Below, in pieces: positions 32,157-39,840 of a stretch of DNA of 64,000 nt. A program made the translations under genes and the position numbers. Location: positions 2,170,001 through 2,234,000 of the forward strand of contig NZ_CP040932.1 of NCBI RefSeq assembly GCF_006351965.1. The letters run 5' to 3'. This stretch comes from Oceanicola sp. D3. Its GTDB lineage: Bacteria; Pseudomonadota; Alphaproteobacteria; Rhodobacterales; Rhodobacteraceae. Each line of letters starts with the position of its first letter. The first letter of the stretch is position 1. Below the pieces are notes generated by a model. That model did no database searches. It was given only the letters and a program-made list of their open reading frames with translations, and had not been told where the DNA came from.

Positions 32157-32894
32157 ATGTTTGATCTGACGGGCAAATGCGCCCTTGTGACGGGCGCGAG
32201 CGGAGGGATTGGCGGCGAGATTGCCAAGGCGCTGCATGGTGCGGGCGCGACCGTGGGGCTGAGCGGCACCCGCGAGGAGCCGCTGAAGGCGCTGGCCGCC
32301 GAGTTGGGCGAACGCGCCCATGTGCTGCCCTGCAACCTTGGCGATGCAGATGCGGTCAACGCCCTGCCCAAGCAGGCGATCGAAGCGATGGGCAGCTTGG
32401 ATATTCTGGTCAACAACGCCGGTGTCACCCGCGACAACATCTTCATGCGGATGAGCGAAGAGGAATGGGCACAGGTGATCGAGGTGAACCTCACCGCGGC
32501 CTTCCGGCTCTGCAAGGGTGTGCTGCGCGGCATGATGAAGAGCCGCTGGGGGCGGATCATCAACGTGTCTTCGGTGGTGGGGGCCACGGGCAACCCGGGG
32601 CAGGCCAATTACGCCGCCTCCAAGGCCGGGCTTGTGGGCATGTCCAAGAGCTTGGCCTATGAGGTTGCCAGCCGGAACATCACCGTGAACTGCATCGCGC
32701 CGGGGTTCATCACCACCGCGATGACAGACAAGCTGAACGACGATCAGAAGGAGGGGATCATGAAGCAGATCCCCGCCGGTCGGATGGGCGATGCTGGCGA
32801 GATCGCCGCCGCCGCCCTATATCTGGCAAGTGACGAGGCCGGATACACCACCGGAACCACCTTGCACGTCAATGGCGGCATGGCCATGATCTGA
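32157..32894 (+). CDS. fabG: 3-oxoacyl-ACP reductase
   Basis: The protein has 245 residues, the classical SDR length. The NADP-binding GASGGIGGEIA, NNAGVTRDN, the catalytic NVSSVVGATGNPGQANYAASK (cited in part: Ser, Tyr and Lys of the SDR triad) and the C-terminal GGMAMI are all present. It reduces 3-ketoacyl-ACP with NADPH. It lies between fabD and acpP in the usual fab order. Confidence 0.97.
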   Translation: MFDLTGKCALVTGASGGIGGEIAKALHGAGATVGLSGTREEPLKALAAELGERAHVLPCNLGDADAVNALPKQAIEAMGSLDILVNNAGVTRDNIFMRMSEEEWAQVIEVNLTAAFRLCKGVLRGMMKSRWGRIINVSSVVGATGNPGQANYAASKAGLVGMSKSLAYEVASRNITVNCIAPGFITTAMTDKLNDDQKEGIMKQIPAGRMGDAGEIAAAALYLASDEAGYTTGTTLHVNGGMAMI

Positions 32895-32930
32895 CGGCGG
32901 AGGGCCTGGTTTGGCCCCTCGCGAAAGCGT

Positions 32931-32958
32931 TTGCGTCCGTCTGAGAACATGCTATAGG
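32931..32958 (+). promoter_or_regulatory. Candidate promoter of acpP
   Basis: TTGCGT (32931-32936), a 16-base spacer and TATAGG (32953-32958), about 120 bases before the acpP start. This gives acpP its own strong promoter in addition to read-through from fabDG. Confidence 0.55.
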
Positions 32959-33085
32959 CGGCGCACATTTCGAGCGGTCTGTCGATAATGACAGGTCAGC
33001 AGGCAGGGCCCGGCGGCACGAGAGAGCCAATGGGGCAAGGGACACGGACGGGGCGGAAGCTCCTGGAAACAGACGGAGATTTTTC

Positions 33086-33319
33086 ATGAGCGATATCGCT
33101 GATCGGGTCAAAAAGATTGTGGTGGAACACCTCAGCGTCGAAGAGTCGAAAGTGACCGAGAACGCCTCGTTCATCGACGACCTGGGCGCCGACTCCCTCG
33201 ACACTGTCGAGCTGGTCATGGCCTTCGAAGAAGAGTTCGGCATCGAGATTCCGGACGACGCAGCCGAGACCATCCAGACCTTCGGCGATGCGGTGAAGTT
33301 CATTTCCGAAGCTGCCTGA
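33086..33319 (+). CDS. acpP: Acyl carrier protein
   Basis: The protein has 77 residues, very acidic. [20 protein letters not shown] contains the DSL motif whose Ser takes the 4'-phosphopantetheine arm. It carries acyl chains for FabD, FabG and FabF encoded on either side. Its codons are highly optimised. An own promoter and a terminator 35 bases downstream suggest a short abundant transcript. Confidence 0.98.
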   Translation: MSDIADRVKKIVVEHLSVEESKVTENASFIDDLGADSLDTVELVMAFEEEFGIEIPDDAAETIQTFGDAVKFISEAA

Positions 33320-33353
33320 AGCCTCGGAAACCGCATAGACGGATTTTTGAAAG

Positions 33354-33378
33354 CGGCGTCCTTCGGGGCGCCGTTTTT
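33354..33378 (+). terminator. Intrinsic terminator of acpP
   Basis: An 8-bp stem (CGGCGTCC with GGGCGCCG region, TTCG tetraloop) is followed by TTTTT. The rest of the 244-bp gap to fabF shows no gene. Confidence 0.85.
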
Positions 33379-33563
33379 GCGTTTGTCGCGGTGATGGCCG
33401 GGATTAGGGCTGGGCGGTGGCTGGCACCTCTGCGGTAACGCGAGGTTTGGGGCTGGCCTTGGCAAATACCTGTGATGAGGGCGGTTTGCCGCGCGGCGGC
33501 ATGGATCGTGCCTTGCCGCGCCAGTGCAAATCCGTGTATTTGGAGCACCAGAAAAGAGCTTGA

Positions 33564-34853
33564 ATGGGGGCCGAGCAGATGGCTGACAGCACGCGGCGTG
33601 TCGTGATTACCGGGTTGGGGATGGTTACTCCGCTGGCCTGTGGTGTTGAAGAGACGTGGAGCCGGATTTTGGCGGGCCAGTCCGGGGCGGGTACGATCAC
33701 CCGTTTTGACGCCTCGCACCTTGCCACCACCTATGCCTGCGAGATCCCGATGGGCGATGGCTCGGATGGCAGCTTCAACGCTGATGACTGGATGGCGCCG
33801 AAGGACCGCCGGAAGGTGGATGACTTCATTCTCTACGGCGTTGCTGCCGCGATTCAGGCGGTTGAGGATGCAGGCTGGACGCCCGAGGACGAAGAGAGCC
33901 TGCTGCGCACTGGCGTGATGATTGGCTCCGGCATTGGCGGGCTGAACTCGATTGCCGATACCGCCGTGCTCCTCAAGGAGCGCGGGCCGCGGCGGGTGAG
34001 CCCGTTCTTCATTCCGGGCGCGCTGATCAACTTGGTGAGCGGGCAGGTGAGCATCAAATACGGGTTCAAGGGGCCGAACCACGCTGTGGTGACGGCCTGC
34101 TCCACGGGTGCTCATGCGATTGGCGATGCCGCGCGGCTGATTCAGTGGGGCGATGCCGATGTGATGGTGGCGGGCGGCACCGAGAGTCCGATCAGCGAGA
34201 TCGGGATTGCCGGGTTCAACGCCTGCAAGGCGCTTTCCACCAAGCGGGGCGATAGCCCAGAGACGGCGAGCCGCCCCTATGACGAGGACCGTGACGGGTT
34301 TGTCATGGGTGAGGGTGCTGGCATCGTTGTGCTGGAAGAATACGAGCACGCCAAGGCGCGGGGCGCGAAGATCTATGCCGAGGTGATCGGCTATGGCCTG
34401 AGCGGCGATGCCTATCATATCACCGCCCCGAGCGAGGATGGCGAAGGCGGCTATCGGGCGATGGAAGCGGCGATCAACCGGGCCGGGATCAGCCCGGCGG
34501 AGATTGACTACATCAACGCGCACGGCACCTCGACCATGGCCGACACCATTGAACTTGGCGCGGTGGAGCGGATGATGGGCGATGCTGCGAGCAAGGCGAC
34601 CATGTCATCCACCAAATCCGCGATCGGCCACCTGCTGGGAGCGGCGGGCTCGGTGGAGGCGATCTTTGCGACGCTGGCGATCCGCGATCAGGTGGCGCCG
34701 CCGACGATCAACCTCGACAACCCTGCGGTGACGCCCAAGCTGAACCTCGCGGCCAATGCCAAGCATGAGCGCGAAATCGACGTGGCGCTCTCTAACAGCT
34801 TTGGTTTTGGCGGCACCAACGCCTGCCTTATCCTGCGGAAAGTTAACGACTGA
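33564..34853 (+). CDS. fabF: 3-oxoacyl-ACP synthase II
   Basis: The protein has 429 residues. RRVVITGLGMVTPLACGVEE starts the synthase; the catalytic triad is in VTACSTGAHAIG (Cys), INAHGTSTMAD (His) and KSAIGHLLGAAGS (His). It condenses malonyl-ACP with growing acyl-ACP, including the step that makes cis-vaccenate. Two starts are possible: ATG at 33564, or 33579 five residues later (MADSTRR); the latter fits homologues slightly better. The stop codon overlaps the mltG start by one base. Confidence 0.97.
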   Translation: MGAEQMADSTRRVVITGLGMVTPLACGVEETWSRILAGQSGAGTITRFDASHLATTYACEIPMGDGSDGSFNADDWMAPKDRRKVDDFILYGVAAAIQAVEDAGWTPEDEESLLRTGVMIGSGIGGLNSIADTAVLLKERGPRRVSPFFIPGALINLVSGQVSIKYGFKGPNHAVVTACSTGAHAIGDAARLIQWGDADVMVAGGTESPISEIGIAGFNACKALSTKRGDSPETASRPYDEDRDGFVMGEGAGIVVLEEYEHAKARGAKIYAEVIGYGLSGDAYHITAPSEDGEGGYRAMEAAINRAGISPAEIDYINAHGTSTMADTIELGAVERMMGDAASKATMSSTKSAIGHLLGAAGSVEAIFATLAIRDQVAPPTINLDNPAVTPKLNLAANAKHEREIDVALSNSFGFGGTNACLILRKVND

Positions 34854-36010
34854 TGTGGCGTTCATTGGCCTCCAATGGCCTGACAATCATCATCGTCTTG
34901 ATGATCGGTCTCGCCGTGGGCGTGACCTGGGCTCAGAAGCAATACACCGGCCCCGGCCCGTTGGCAGAGGCGATCTGTTTGCAGGTCCGGCCCGGCTCGA
35001 ACATGGGCGCGGTCAGTGACGAGCTTGTGGAGCGCGGCGCTGTCAGCAATGGCATGATCTTTCGGATGGGTGCGGAATATACCGACCGGACGCAACTGCT
35101 GAAGGCGGGCTCTTTCCTCGTGCCGGAGGCCTCCTCGATGCAGGAGATCGTCGAGAGCATCACCACGGCGGGCCGCAGCACCTGCGGGACCGAGGTGAAC
35201 TATCGCATTGGCGTGTTGCGGGCCGAGCTGGTGATGCGCGAGCTGGACCCGGCGACGCAGGAATACGTTGATGTGGCCAAGTACAACCCCGCCGAAGAGG
35301 AAGCCCCTGCCGAATACGTAGAGGGCAGCGCTGGCGCCGATGTGCGGTTTCGGGTGACGCTGGCCGAGGGGGTGACGAGCTGGCAGGTGGTTGAGAGCCT
35401 GAAGGTCTGGGGCTTCATGGAGGGCGAAACCGAAGTGCCCGCCGAGGGCAGCCTTGCGCCAGACAGCTACGAGGTGCGGCGGGGGTCTGACATGGCCGCG
35501 CTGATCGAGCGGATGCAGACGGCGCAGCAGTCGATCCTTGCAGAAGCGTGGGCGGAGCGGGCGGAGGGCTTGCCCTATGACAGCCCGGAAGAGGCGCTGA
35601 TTATGGCCTCGATCGTCGAGAAGGAGACCGGGGTTTCGGAGGAGCGGGGGCAGGTTGCCAGCGTTTTCGTCAACCGGCTTGAGCGGGGCATGAAACTGCA
35701 GACGGACCCGACGGTGATTTATGGTGTGACGCAGGGCCGGGGCGCGTTGGGCCGGGGCCTGCGGCAGAGCGAACTGCGGGCGCGGACGGATTACAACACC
35801 TATGTGATTGACGGGTTGCCGCCGACACCGATTGCAAACCCGGGCCGGGCGAGCATTGAGGCGGCGCTGAACCCGGATACCACGCCCTACATCTTTTTCG
35901 TGGCCGATGGCACCGGCGGCCACGCTTTTGCCGAGACGCTGGAAGAGCACAACGAGAACGTCGCCCGCTGGCGCGAAATCGAGGCGGAGCGGGCCGAGGG
36001 CAACAATTAG
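34853..36010 (+). CDS. mltG: Endolytic murein transglycosylase MltG
   Basis: The protein has 385 residues. One N-terminal membrane helix (about 9-27) is followed by a LysM-like region and the YceG domain: IMASIVEKETGVSEERGQVA with the catalytic Glu, then VFVNRLERGMKLQTDPTVIY and the ending PPTPIANPGRASIEAALNP. MltG cuts nascent glycan strands at the inner membrane and sets chain length. The start codon overlaps the fabF stop (TGATG), so translation is coupled. The GTA cluster begins about 270 bp downstream. Confidence 0.96.
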   Translation: MWRSLASNGLTIIIVLMIGLAVGVTWAQKQYTGPGPLAEAICLQVRPGSNMGAVSDELVERGAVSNGMIFRMGAEYTDRTQLLKAGSFLVPEASSMQEIVESITTAGRSTCGTEVNYRIGVLRAELVMRELDPATQEYVDVAKYNPAEEEAPAEYVEGSAGADVRFRVTLAEGVTSWQVVESLKVWGFMEGETEVPAEGSLAPDSYEVRRGSDMAALIERMQTAQQSILAEAWAERAEGLPYDSPEEALIMASIVEKETGVSEERGQVASVFVNRLERGMKLQTDPTVIYGVTQGRGALGRGLRQSELRARTDYNTYVIDGLPPTPIANPGRASIEAALNPDTTPYIFFVADGTGGHAFAETLEEHNENVARWREIEAERAEGNN

Positions 36011-36054
36011 GACCGGCTGCTGAGGCCTTCTGGGGCACGGGAAAATGCTTACAT

Positions 36055-36085
36055 AAAGAGAGGTCCGGCGGTTGCCGGGCCCTCT
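36055..36085 (+). terminator. Hairpin after mltG
   Basis: A long stem (AGAGGTCCGGC with GCCGGGCCCTCT, one bulged base, GGTT loop) lies about 45 bases after the mltG stop codon. No T-run follows, so it may be a weak terminator or an mRNA end-stabiliser. Confidence 0.45.
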
Positions 36086-36156
36086 AGCCCCAAAGGGGAT
36101 GGTTAAGAAACCCCTAACGAAACAACCGCTTAGCCCGCGCAACTCGCCGAATTGGC

Positions 36157-36185
36157 TTGACTCTGCGAACGGTCTCCTCTATAGG
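36157..36185 (+). promoter_or_regulatory. Candidate sigma70-like promoter upstream of the GTA cluster
   Basis: TTGACT (36157-36162), exactly 17 bases, then TATAGG (36180-36185). This is the best promoter match in the mltG-g1 gap. The predicted transcription start is near 36192, only about 20 bases before a terminator-like hairpin and about 90 bases before g1. Confidence 0.6.
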
Positions 36186-36210
36186 TTGTGACACGATGAG
36201 AGAGGTGGGC

Positions 36211-36243
36211 GCGGCAACCCTTGTGGGGGTGGGCCGCTTTTTT
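36211..36243 (+). terminator. Terminator-like hairpin in the GTA leader
   Basis: GCGGC (36211-36215) pairs with GCCGC (36233-36237), and inside it ACCC (36217-36220) with GGGT (36227-36230); six T residues follow at 36238-36243. It lies between the candidate promoter and g1, so it could end a short RNA of about 50 bases or attenuate GTA transcription. Confidence 0.65.
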
Positions 36244-36280
36244 ATTGCCGGTTACGCAGGACACCGGCCTCTAGCGAGAC

Positions 36281-36679
36281 ATGACCATGGATGATCGACC
36301 CGACCGCGAGGGCGGGGCCGCAGGCGGCATGCTTCCTGCGGCGGAGCAGCTTTTGGCCGACGGCGCGGGGGCGCTGGTGGCGAGCATCGCGCGCAAGGGC
36401 GGAGGCACGTCACGGCGCGCCAGAAGCGGGCTGGCGGAAATCCGTCAGCTTCGCCGGGTGCTTCTGGCGGCCTATCAGGAGAGAGAACTTGTTGAGGAAC
36501 ACCAGACCCGAGGCGGCGACAGCCGCGCCAGCGGGCGATCCGGCAATGGAGCGCCCGATGGAGACAAGTCAGACGGCGTGCTCGACCTCGACGCCGCAAG
36601 GGATGAGATCGGGCGCCGCCTGGCTCGCCTCCGCGCCGCAGGCGATGCAGGAGAGCTTTCTGGAGAGCCTGAGCCCTGA
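36281..36679 (+). CDS. GTA g1-like protein, probable small terminase subunit
   Basis: The protein has 132 residues, highly charged. A helical N-terminal part (AEQLLADGAGALVASIARKG) and an Arg-rich helix pair (SGLAEIRQLRRVLLAAYQER) are followed by a disordered Gly/Ser-rich linker and a helix (LDLDAARDEIGRRLARLRAAG). Its place directly before the large terminase, overlapping it by 77 bases in another frame, is that of RcGTA g1 (TerS), which recruits DNA to the large terminase. Sequence similarity alone would not prove this. The starts at 36281 and 36287 are equally possible. Confidence 0.65.
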   Translation: MTMDDRPDREGGAAGGMLPAAEQLLADGAGALVASIARKGGGTSRRARSGLAEIRQLRRVLLAAYQERELVEEHQTRGGDSRASGRSGNGAPDGDKSDGVLDLDAARDEIGRRLARLRAAGDAGELSGEPEP

Positions 36680-37949
36680 GGCGCTGGCGGCCCTGCCGTG
36701 GCTCTTTGAGTTTTGGGCGTTGCCACATCAGCTGCCGCCCGAGGGCGACTGGCGGGCGTGGGTGATCCTCGGTGGTCGCGGGGCAGGCAAGACGCGGGCG
36801 GGCGCGGAGTGGGTGCGCGCGCAGGTGGAGGGCTCTGGCCCGTTTGACGAGGGGCGATGCCGCCGGATGGCGCTGGTGGGCGAGACCATCGACCAGGCCC
36901 GCGAGGTGATGGTGTTTGGCGAGAGCGGCATTTTGGCCTGCTCGCCCCCTGACCGGCGCCCTGAGTGGAAGGCCGGGCGAAAGCAGTTGGAGTGGCCCAA
37001 CGGCGCGGTGGCGCAGCTTTTCTCGGCCCATGATCCGGAGGCGCTGCGGGGGCCGCAGTTTGACGGGGCGTGGGTGGATGAGCTGGCGAAGTGGAAGAAG
37101 GCGCAGGAGGCGTGGGACATGCTCCAGTTCGGCCTTCGGCTGGGCGACAGCCCCCGGATGTGCGTGACGACGACGCCGCGCAAGCAGGCGTTGCTGCGAG
37201 ACCTGCTGGAGCGGCAGAGCACGGTTGTGACCCGTGCGGGCACGGAAGCGAACCGAGCCTGGCTTGCCCCGGCCTTCCTTGAAGAGGTCAGGGCGCGGTA
37301 CGGCGGCACCCGGCTGGGCCGGCAGGAGCTGGATGGCGTGATGCTGGATGACGTTGAGGGCGCGTTGTGGCGGCATGAGGCGCTTGAGGCGGCGCGGCTG
37401 GGCGAGGTGCCCGAGCTTGACCGGATCGTGGTGGCGGTGGACCCGCCGGTGACCGGGCATAAGGGATCGGACGCCTGCGGAATTATCGTCGCCGGGCTGG
37501 AAGCGGCTGGCTCGGAGCCCAAGGACTGGCGGGCGGTGGTGCTGGAGGATGCCTCGGTGCAGGCCGCGTCGCCGCTGGACTGGGCCGGCGCCGCGCTGAG
37601 GGCCGCCGAGCGCTATGGCGCGGATAGGGTGGTGGCCGAGGTGAACCAGGGCGGCGACCTTGTTGAAACGCTGATGCGGCAGATTGATCCGACGGTGGCC
37701 TTCCGCGCAGTGCGGGCCTCGCGCGGGAAGGCGGCGCGGGCCGAGCCGGTGGCGGCGCTTTATGAGCAGGGGCGGGTGCGGCATGTGGCCGGGCTGACCG
37801 AGTTGGAAGACGAGATGGGCCGAATGACGGCGCAGGGCTATCAGGGCAGCGGCTCGCCGGACCGGGTGGATGCGCTTGTTTGGGCGCTGACCGAGCTGAT
37901 CCTCGACCCGGCGGCCACATGGCGGCGGCCAAAGATGCGGAGCCTCTAG
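36603..37949 (+). CDS. GTA large terminase subunit (g2)
   Basis: About 448 residues from ATG 36603. ESLSPEALAALPWLFEFWAL precedes the ATPase core: Walker A ILGGRGAGKTRAGAEW, Walker B-like DGAWVDELAKW, and the C-terminal nuclease domain with VVAVDPPVTG and VDALVWALTEL. It pumps DNA into the prohead and cuts it at headful length. The start is uncertain: ATG 36558 has a better Shine-Dalgarno (GGAG, 6 bases away), and 36645 is also in frame. The frame stays open back to 36291, but that part is the g1 coding region read in a shifted frame. Confidence 0.93.
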   Translation: MRSGAAWLASAPQAMQESFLESLSPEALAALPWLFEFWALPHQLPPEGDWRAWVILGGRGAGKTRAGAEWVRAQVEGSGPFDEGRCRRMALVGETIDQAREVMVFGESGILACSPPDRRPEWKAGRKQLEWPNGAVAQLFSAHDPEALRGPQFDGAWVDELAKWKKAQEAWDMLQFGLRLGDSPRMCVTTTPRKQALLRDLLERQSTVVTRAGTEANRAWLAPAFLEEVRARYGGTRLGRQELDGVMLDDVEGALWRHEALEAARLGEVPELDRIVVAVDPPVTGHKGSDACGIIVAGLEAAGSEPKDWRAVVLEDASVQAASPLDWAGAALRAAERYGADRVVAEVNQGGDLVETLMRQIDPTVAFRAVRASRGKAARAEPVAALYEQGRVRHVAGLTELEDEMGRMTAQGYQGSGSPDRVDALVWALTELILDPAATWRRPKMRSL

Positions 37950-37956
37950 GCGGGGC

Positions 37957-37985
37957 GGATGGTGGGCAGATTGCCCACCCTACGG
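37957..37985. repeat. Dispersed palindromic repeat, copy 3 of 3, between GTA g2 and g3
   Basis: GGTGGGC (37961-37967), an AGATT loop and GCCCACC (37973-37979), then CTACGG. It starts 8 bases after the terminase stop codon and ends 21 bases before the portal start, within the GTA operon. The 29 bases match copy 2 exactly. Confidence 0.9.
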
Positions 37986-38006
37986 ACAATCGAAAAGGAG
38001 AGACGG

Positions 38007-39191
38007 ATGGTCTTCGACTTCCTCAAGCGGGAGCCGGGCGGCAGCGCTGTGCCCGAGCAAAAGGCATCGGCGACCGGCCCGGTGATTGCCTACCACGGCG
38101 CGGGCCGGGTGGCGTGGAGCCCGCGCGACACGGTTTCGCTCACCAAGACGGGGTTCACTGGCAATCCGGTGGGGTTCCGGGCGGTGAAACTGATTGCCGA
38201 GGCGGCCACGGCGGTGCCGCTCATCTGCCAGGACGCGGAGCGGCGCTACGAGACGCATCCGGTGGCCGACCTGCTGCGGCGGCCCAACCCGGCGCAGGGG
38301 CGGGCGGAACTGCTGGAGGCGCTTTACGGGCAGCTGCTTCTTTCGGGCAATGGCTATGTGGAGGCGGTTGCGGGCGATGCCGGGTTGCCGGTGGAGCTGC
38401 ATGTGCTGCGCAGTGACCGCATGAGCGTGGTGCCCGGCAGCGATGGGTGGCCGGTGGCCTATGAATACGCGGTGGCCGGGCGGAAACACCGCTTTGATGT
38501 GAGCGGAGAGGCGAAGCCGGTTTGCCATATCAAGGCGTTCCATCCGCAGGATGACCATTACGGCCTTTCACCGCTCAAGGCTGCCGCCAATGCGCTGGAT
38601 GTGCACAACGCGGCATCGAAGTGGTCCAAGGGGCTGCTCGACAATGCGGCGCGGCCTTCGGGGGCGATTGTTTATCGTGGGGCGGATGGCAGCGGGCAAC
38701 TGAGCGGCGACCAATACGACCGGTTGATTGACGAGATGGCCGCGCACCATCAGGGCGCCGCCAATGCGGGCCGCCCGATGCTGCTGGAAGGTGGGCTGGA
38801 CTGGAAGCCGATGGGCTTCTCGCCCTCGGATATGGAGTTTCAGAAGACCAAGGAAGCGGCGGCGCGGGAGATTGCCACGGCGTTTGGGGTGCCGCCGATG
38901 ATGCTCGGGATCCCGGGCGAGGCGACCTATGCCAATTACCAGGAGGCCAACCGCGCCTTCTATCGGCTCACCGTGCTGCCTCTGGTGGCGAAGGTGGCCG
39001 GTGCGCTGGGGGATTGGCTCTCGGGCCTTGCGAATGCGGCGGTGGATCTGAAGCCGGATCTCGACGGGGTGCCTGCACTGGCCGCCGAGCGCGAGGCGCA
39101 GTGGCGGCGGGTGAGCGATGCGGCGTTTCTGACAGCGGCGGAAAAGCGGGCCTTGCTTGGGCTTCCGCCGGTGGAGGCGGGCGATGAGTAA
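38007..39191 (+). CDS. GTA portal protein (g3), HK97 family
   Basis: The protein has 394 residues. FTGNPVGFRAVKLIAEAATA, then RPNPAQGRAELLEALYGQLL, DHYGLSPLKAAANALDVHNA and the C-terminal FGVPPMMLGIPGEATYANYQ are typical of HK97-type portals. Twelve copies form the ring through which DNA enters the head. The ATG at 38007 has an AAAAGGAG Shine-Dalgarno. The frame is open upstream through the palindromic repeat, but those codons are unlikely to be translated. Confidence 0.95.
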   Translation: MVFDFLKREPGGSAVPEQKASATGPVIAYHGAGRVAWSPRDTVSLTKTGFTGNPVGFRAVKLIAEAATAVPLICQDAERRYETHPVADLLRRPNPAQGRAELLEALYGQLLLSGNGYVEAVAGDAGLPVELHVLRSDRMSVVPGSDGWPVAYEYAVAGRKHRFDVSGEAKPVCHIKAFHPQDDHYGLSPLKAAANALDVHNAASKWSKGLLDNAARPSGAIVYRGADGSGQLSGDQYDRLIDEMAAHHQGAANAGRPMLLEGGLDWKPMGFSPSDMEFQKTKEAAAREIATAFGVPPMMLGIPGEATYANYQEANRAFYRLTVLPLVAKVAGALGDWLSGLANAAVDLKPDLDGVPALAAEREAQWRRVSDAAFLTAAEKRALLGLPPVEAGDE

Positions 39192-39207
39192 CGGAGAAAG
39201 GCAAGTG

Positions 39208-39777
39208 ATGGCAAAGGATTACGGGCCGCAGCTGGAGCATAAATTCTGTGCGCCGGAGGCCAAACTGGCGGTGGACGACAGCTTTGAGATTGCGGGCTAT
39301 GCCTCGCTTTTCGGCGCTGCGGATCAGGGCGGGGATGTGGTCGTGTCGGGAGCCTATGGGCGCTCGCTCAAGGCGCTCGCCGCCAACGGCCAAGCGGTCA
39401 AGATGCTTTGGCAGCATGACCCTTGCGAGCCGATCGGGATTTGGGATGAGGTGCGCGAGGATCGGCGGGGCCTTTATGTAAAGGGGCGCCTGCTGAAGGA
39501 CGTGGCGCGCGCGCGGGAGGCGGCGGCGCTGATCAATGCGGGGGCCATCGACGGGCTCTCCATTGGCTATCGCACCAAGCGGGCGGAAAAGGACACGCAG
39601 GGGCGCAGGCTGCTGCACGATCTGGAGCTTTGGGAGGTGTCGCTTGTGACCTTCCCGATGCTTCGCGAGGCGCGGCTTTCGGGGGCCAAGGGCGATGAGA
39701 TGACGCCCGAGGCTGACGAAGGCTGGCAAGAGCTGGCGGAGGCGCTCCGCGCGGCTCGCCGGGCGCTGGCGGGCTGA
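39208..39777 (+). CDS. GTA prohead protease (g4), HK97 family
   Basis: The protein has 189 residues. FEIAGYASLFGAADQGGDVV, MLWQHDPCEPIG (catalytic His), INAGAIDGLSIGYRT (catalytic Ser) and LWEVSLVTFPM are the classical U35 prohead-protease motifs. It trims the capsid N-terminus during maturation. Starts at 39184 (overlapping the portal stop) and 39208 both have a Shine-Dalgarno (GGAGG and AAAGG); I give the shorter. No room is left for the g3.5 gene found here in R. capsulatus. Confidence 0.94.
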   Translation: MAKDYGPQLEHKFCAPEAKLAVDDSFEIAGYASLFGAADQGGDVVVSGAYGRSLKALAANGQAVKMLWQHDPCEPIGIWDEVREDRRGLYVKGRLLKDVARAREAAALINAGAIDGLSIGYRTKRAEKDTQGRRLLHDLELWEVSLVTFPMLREARLSGAKGDEMTPEADEGWQELAEALRAARRALAG

Positions 39778-39840
39778 GGCCGGCCTGAACCTTCGGAGGC
39801 CGCAGGGCTTTCGACCAATCTCAAGAAAGGAAGGGTTGCC

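Noticed and set aside
36291-36679. Frameshift or N-terminal extension of the GTA large terminase
   Set aside because: The terminase frame is open upstream to 36291, but the translated residues are Trp/Arg-rich noise. The other frame encodes a plausible g1 protein, so an ordinary gene overlap explains the region.
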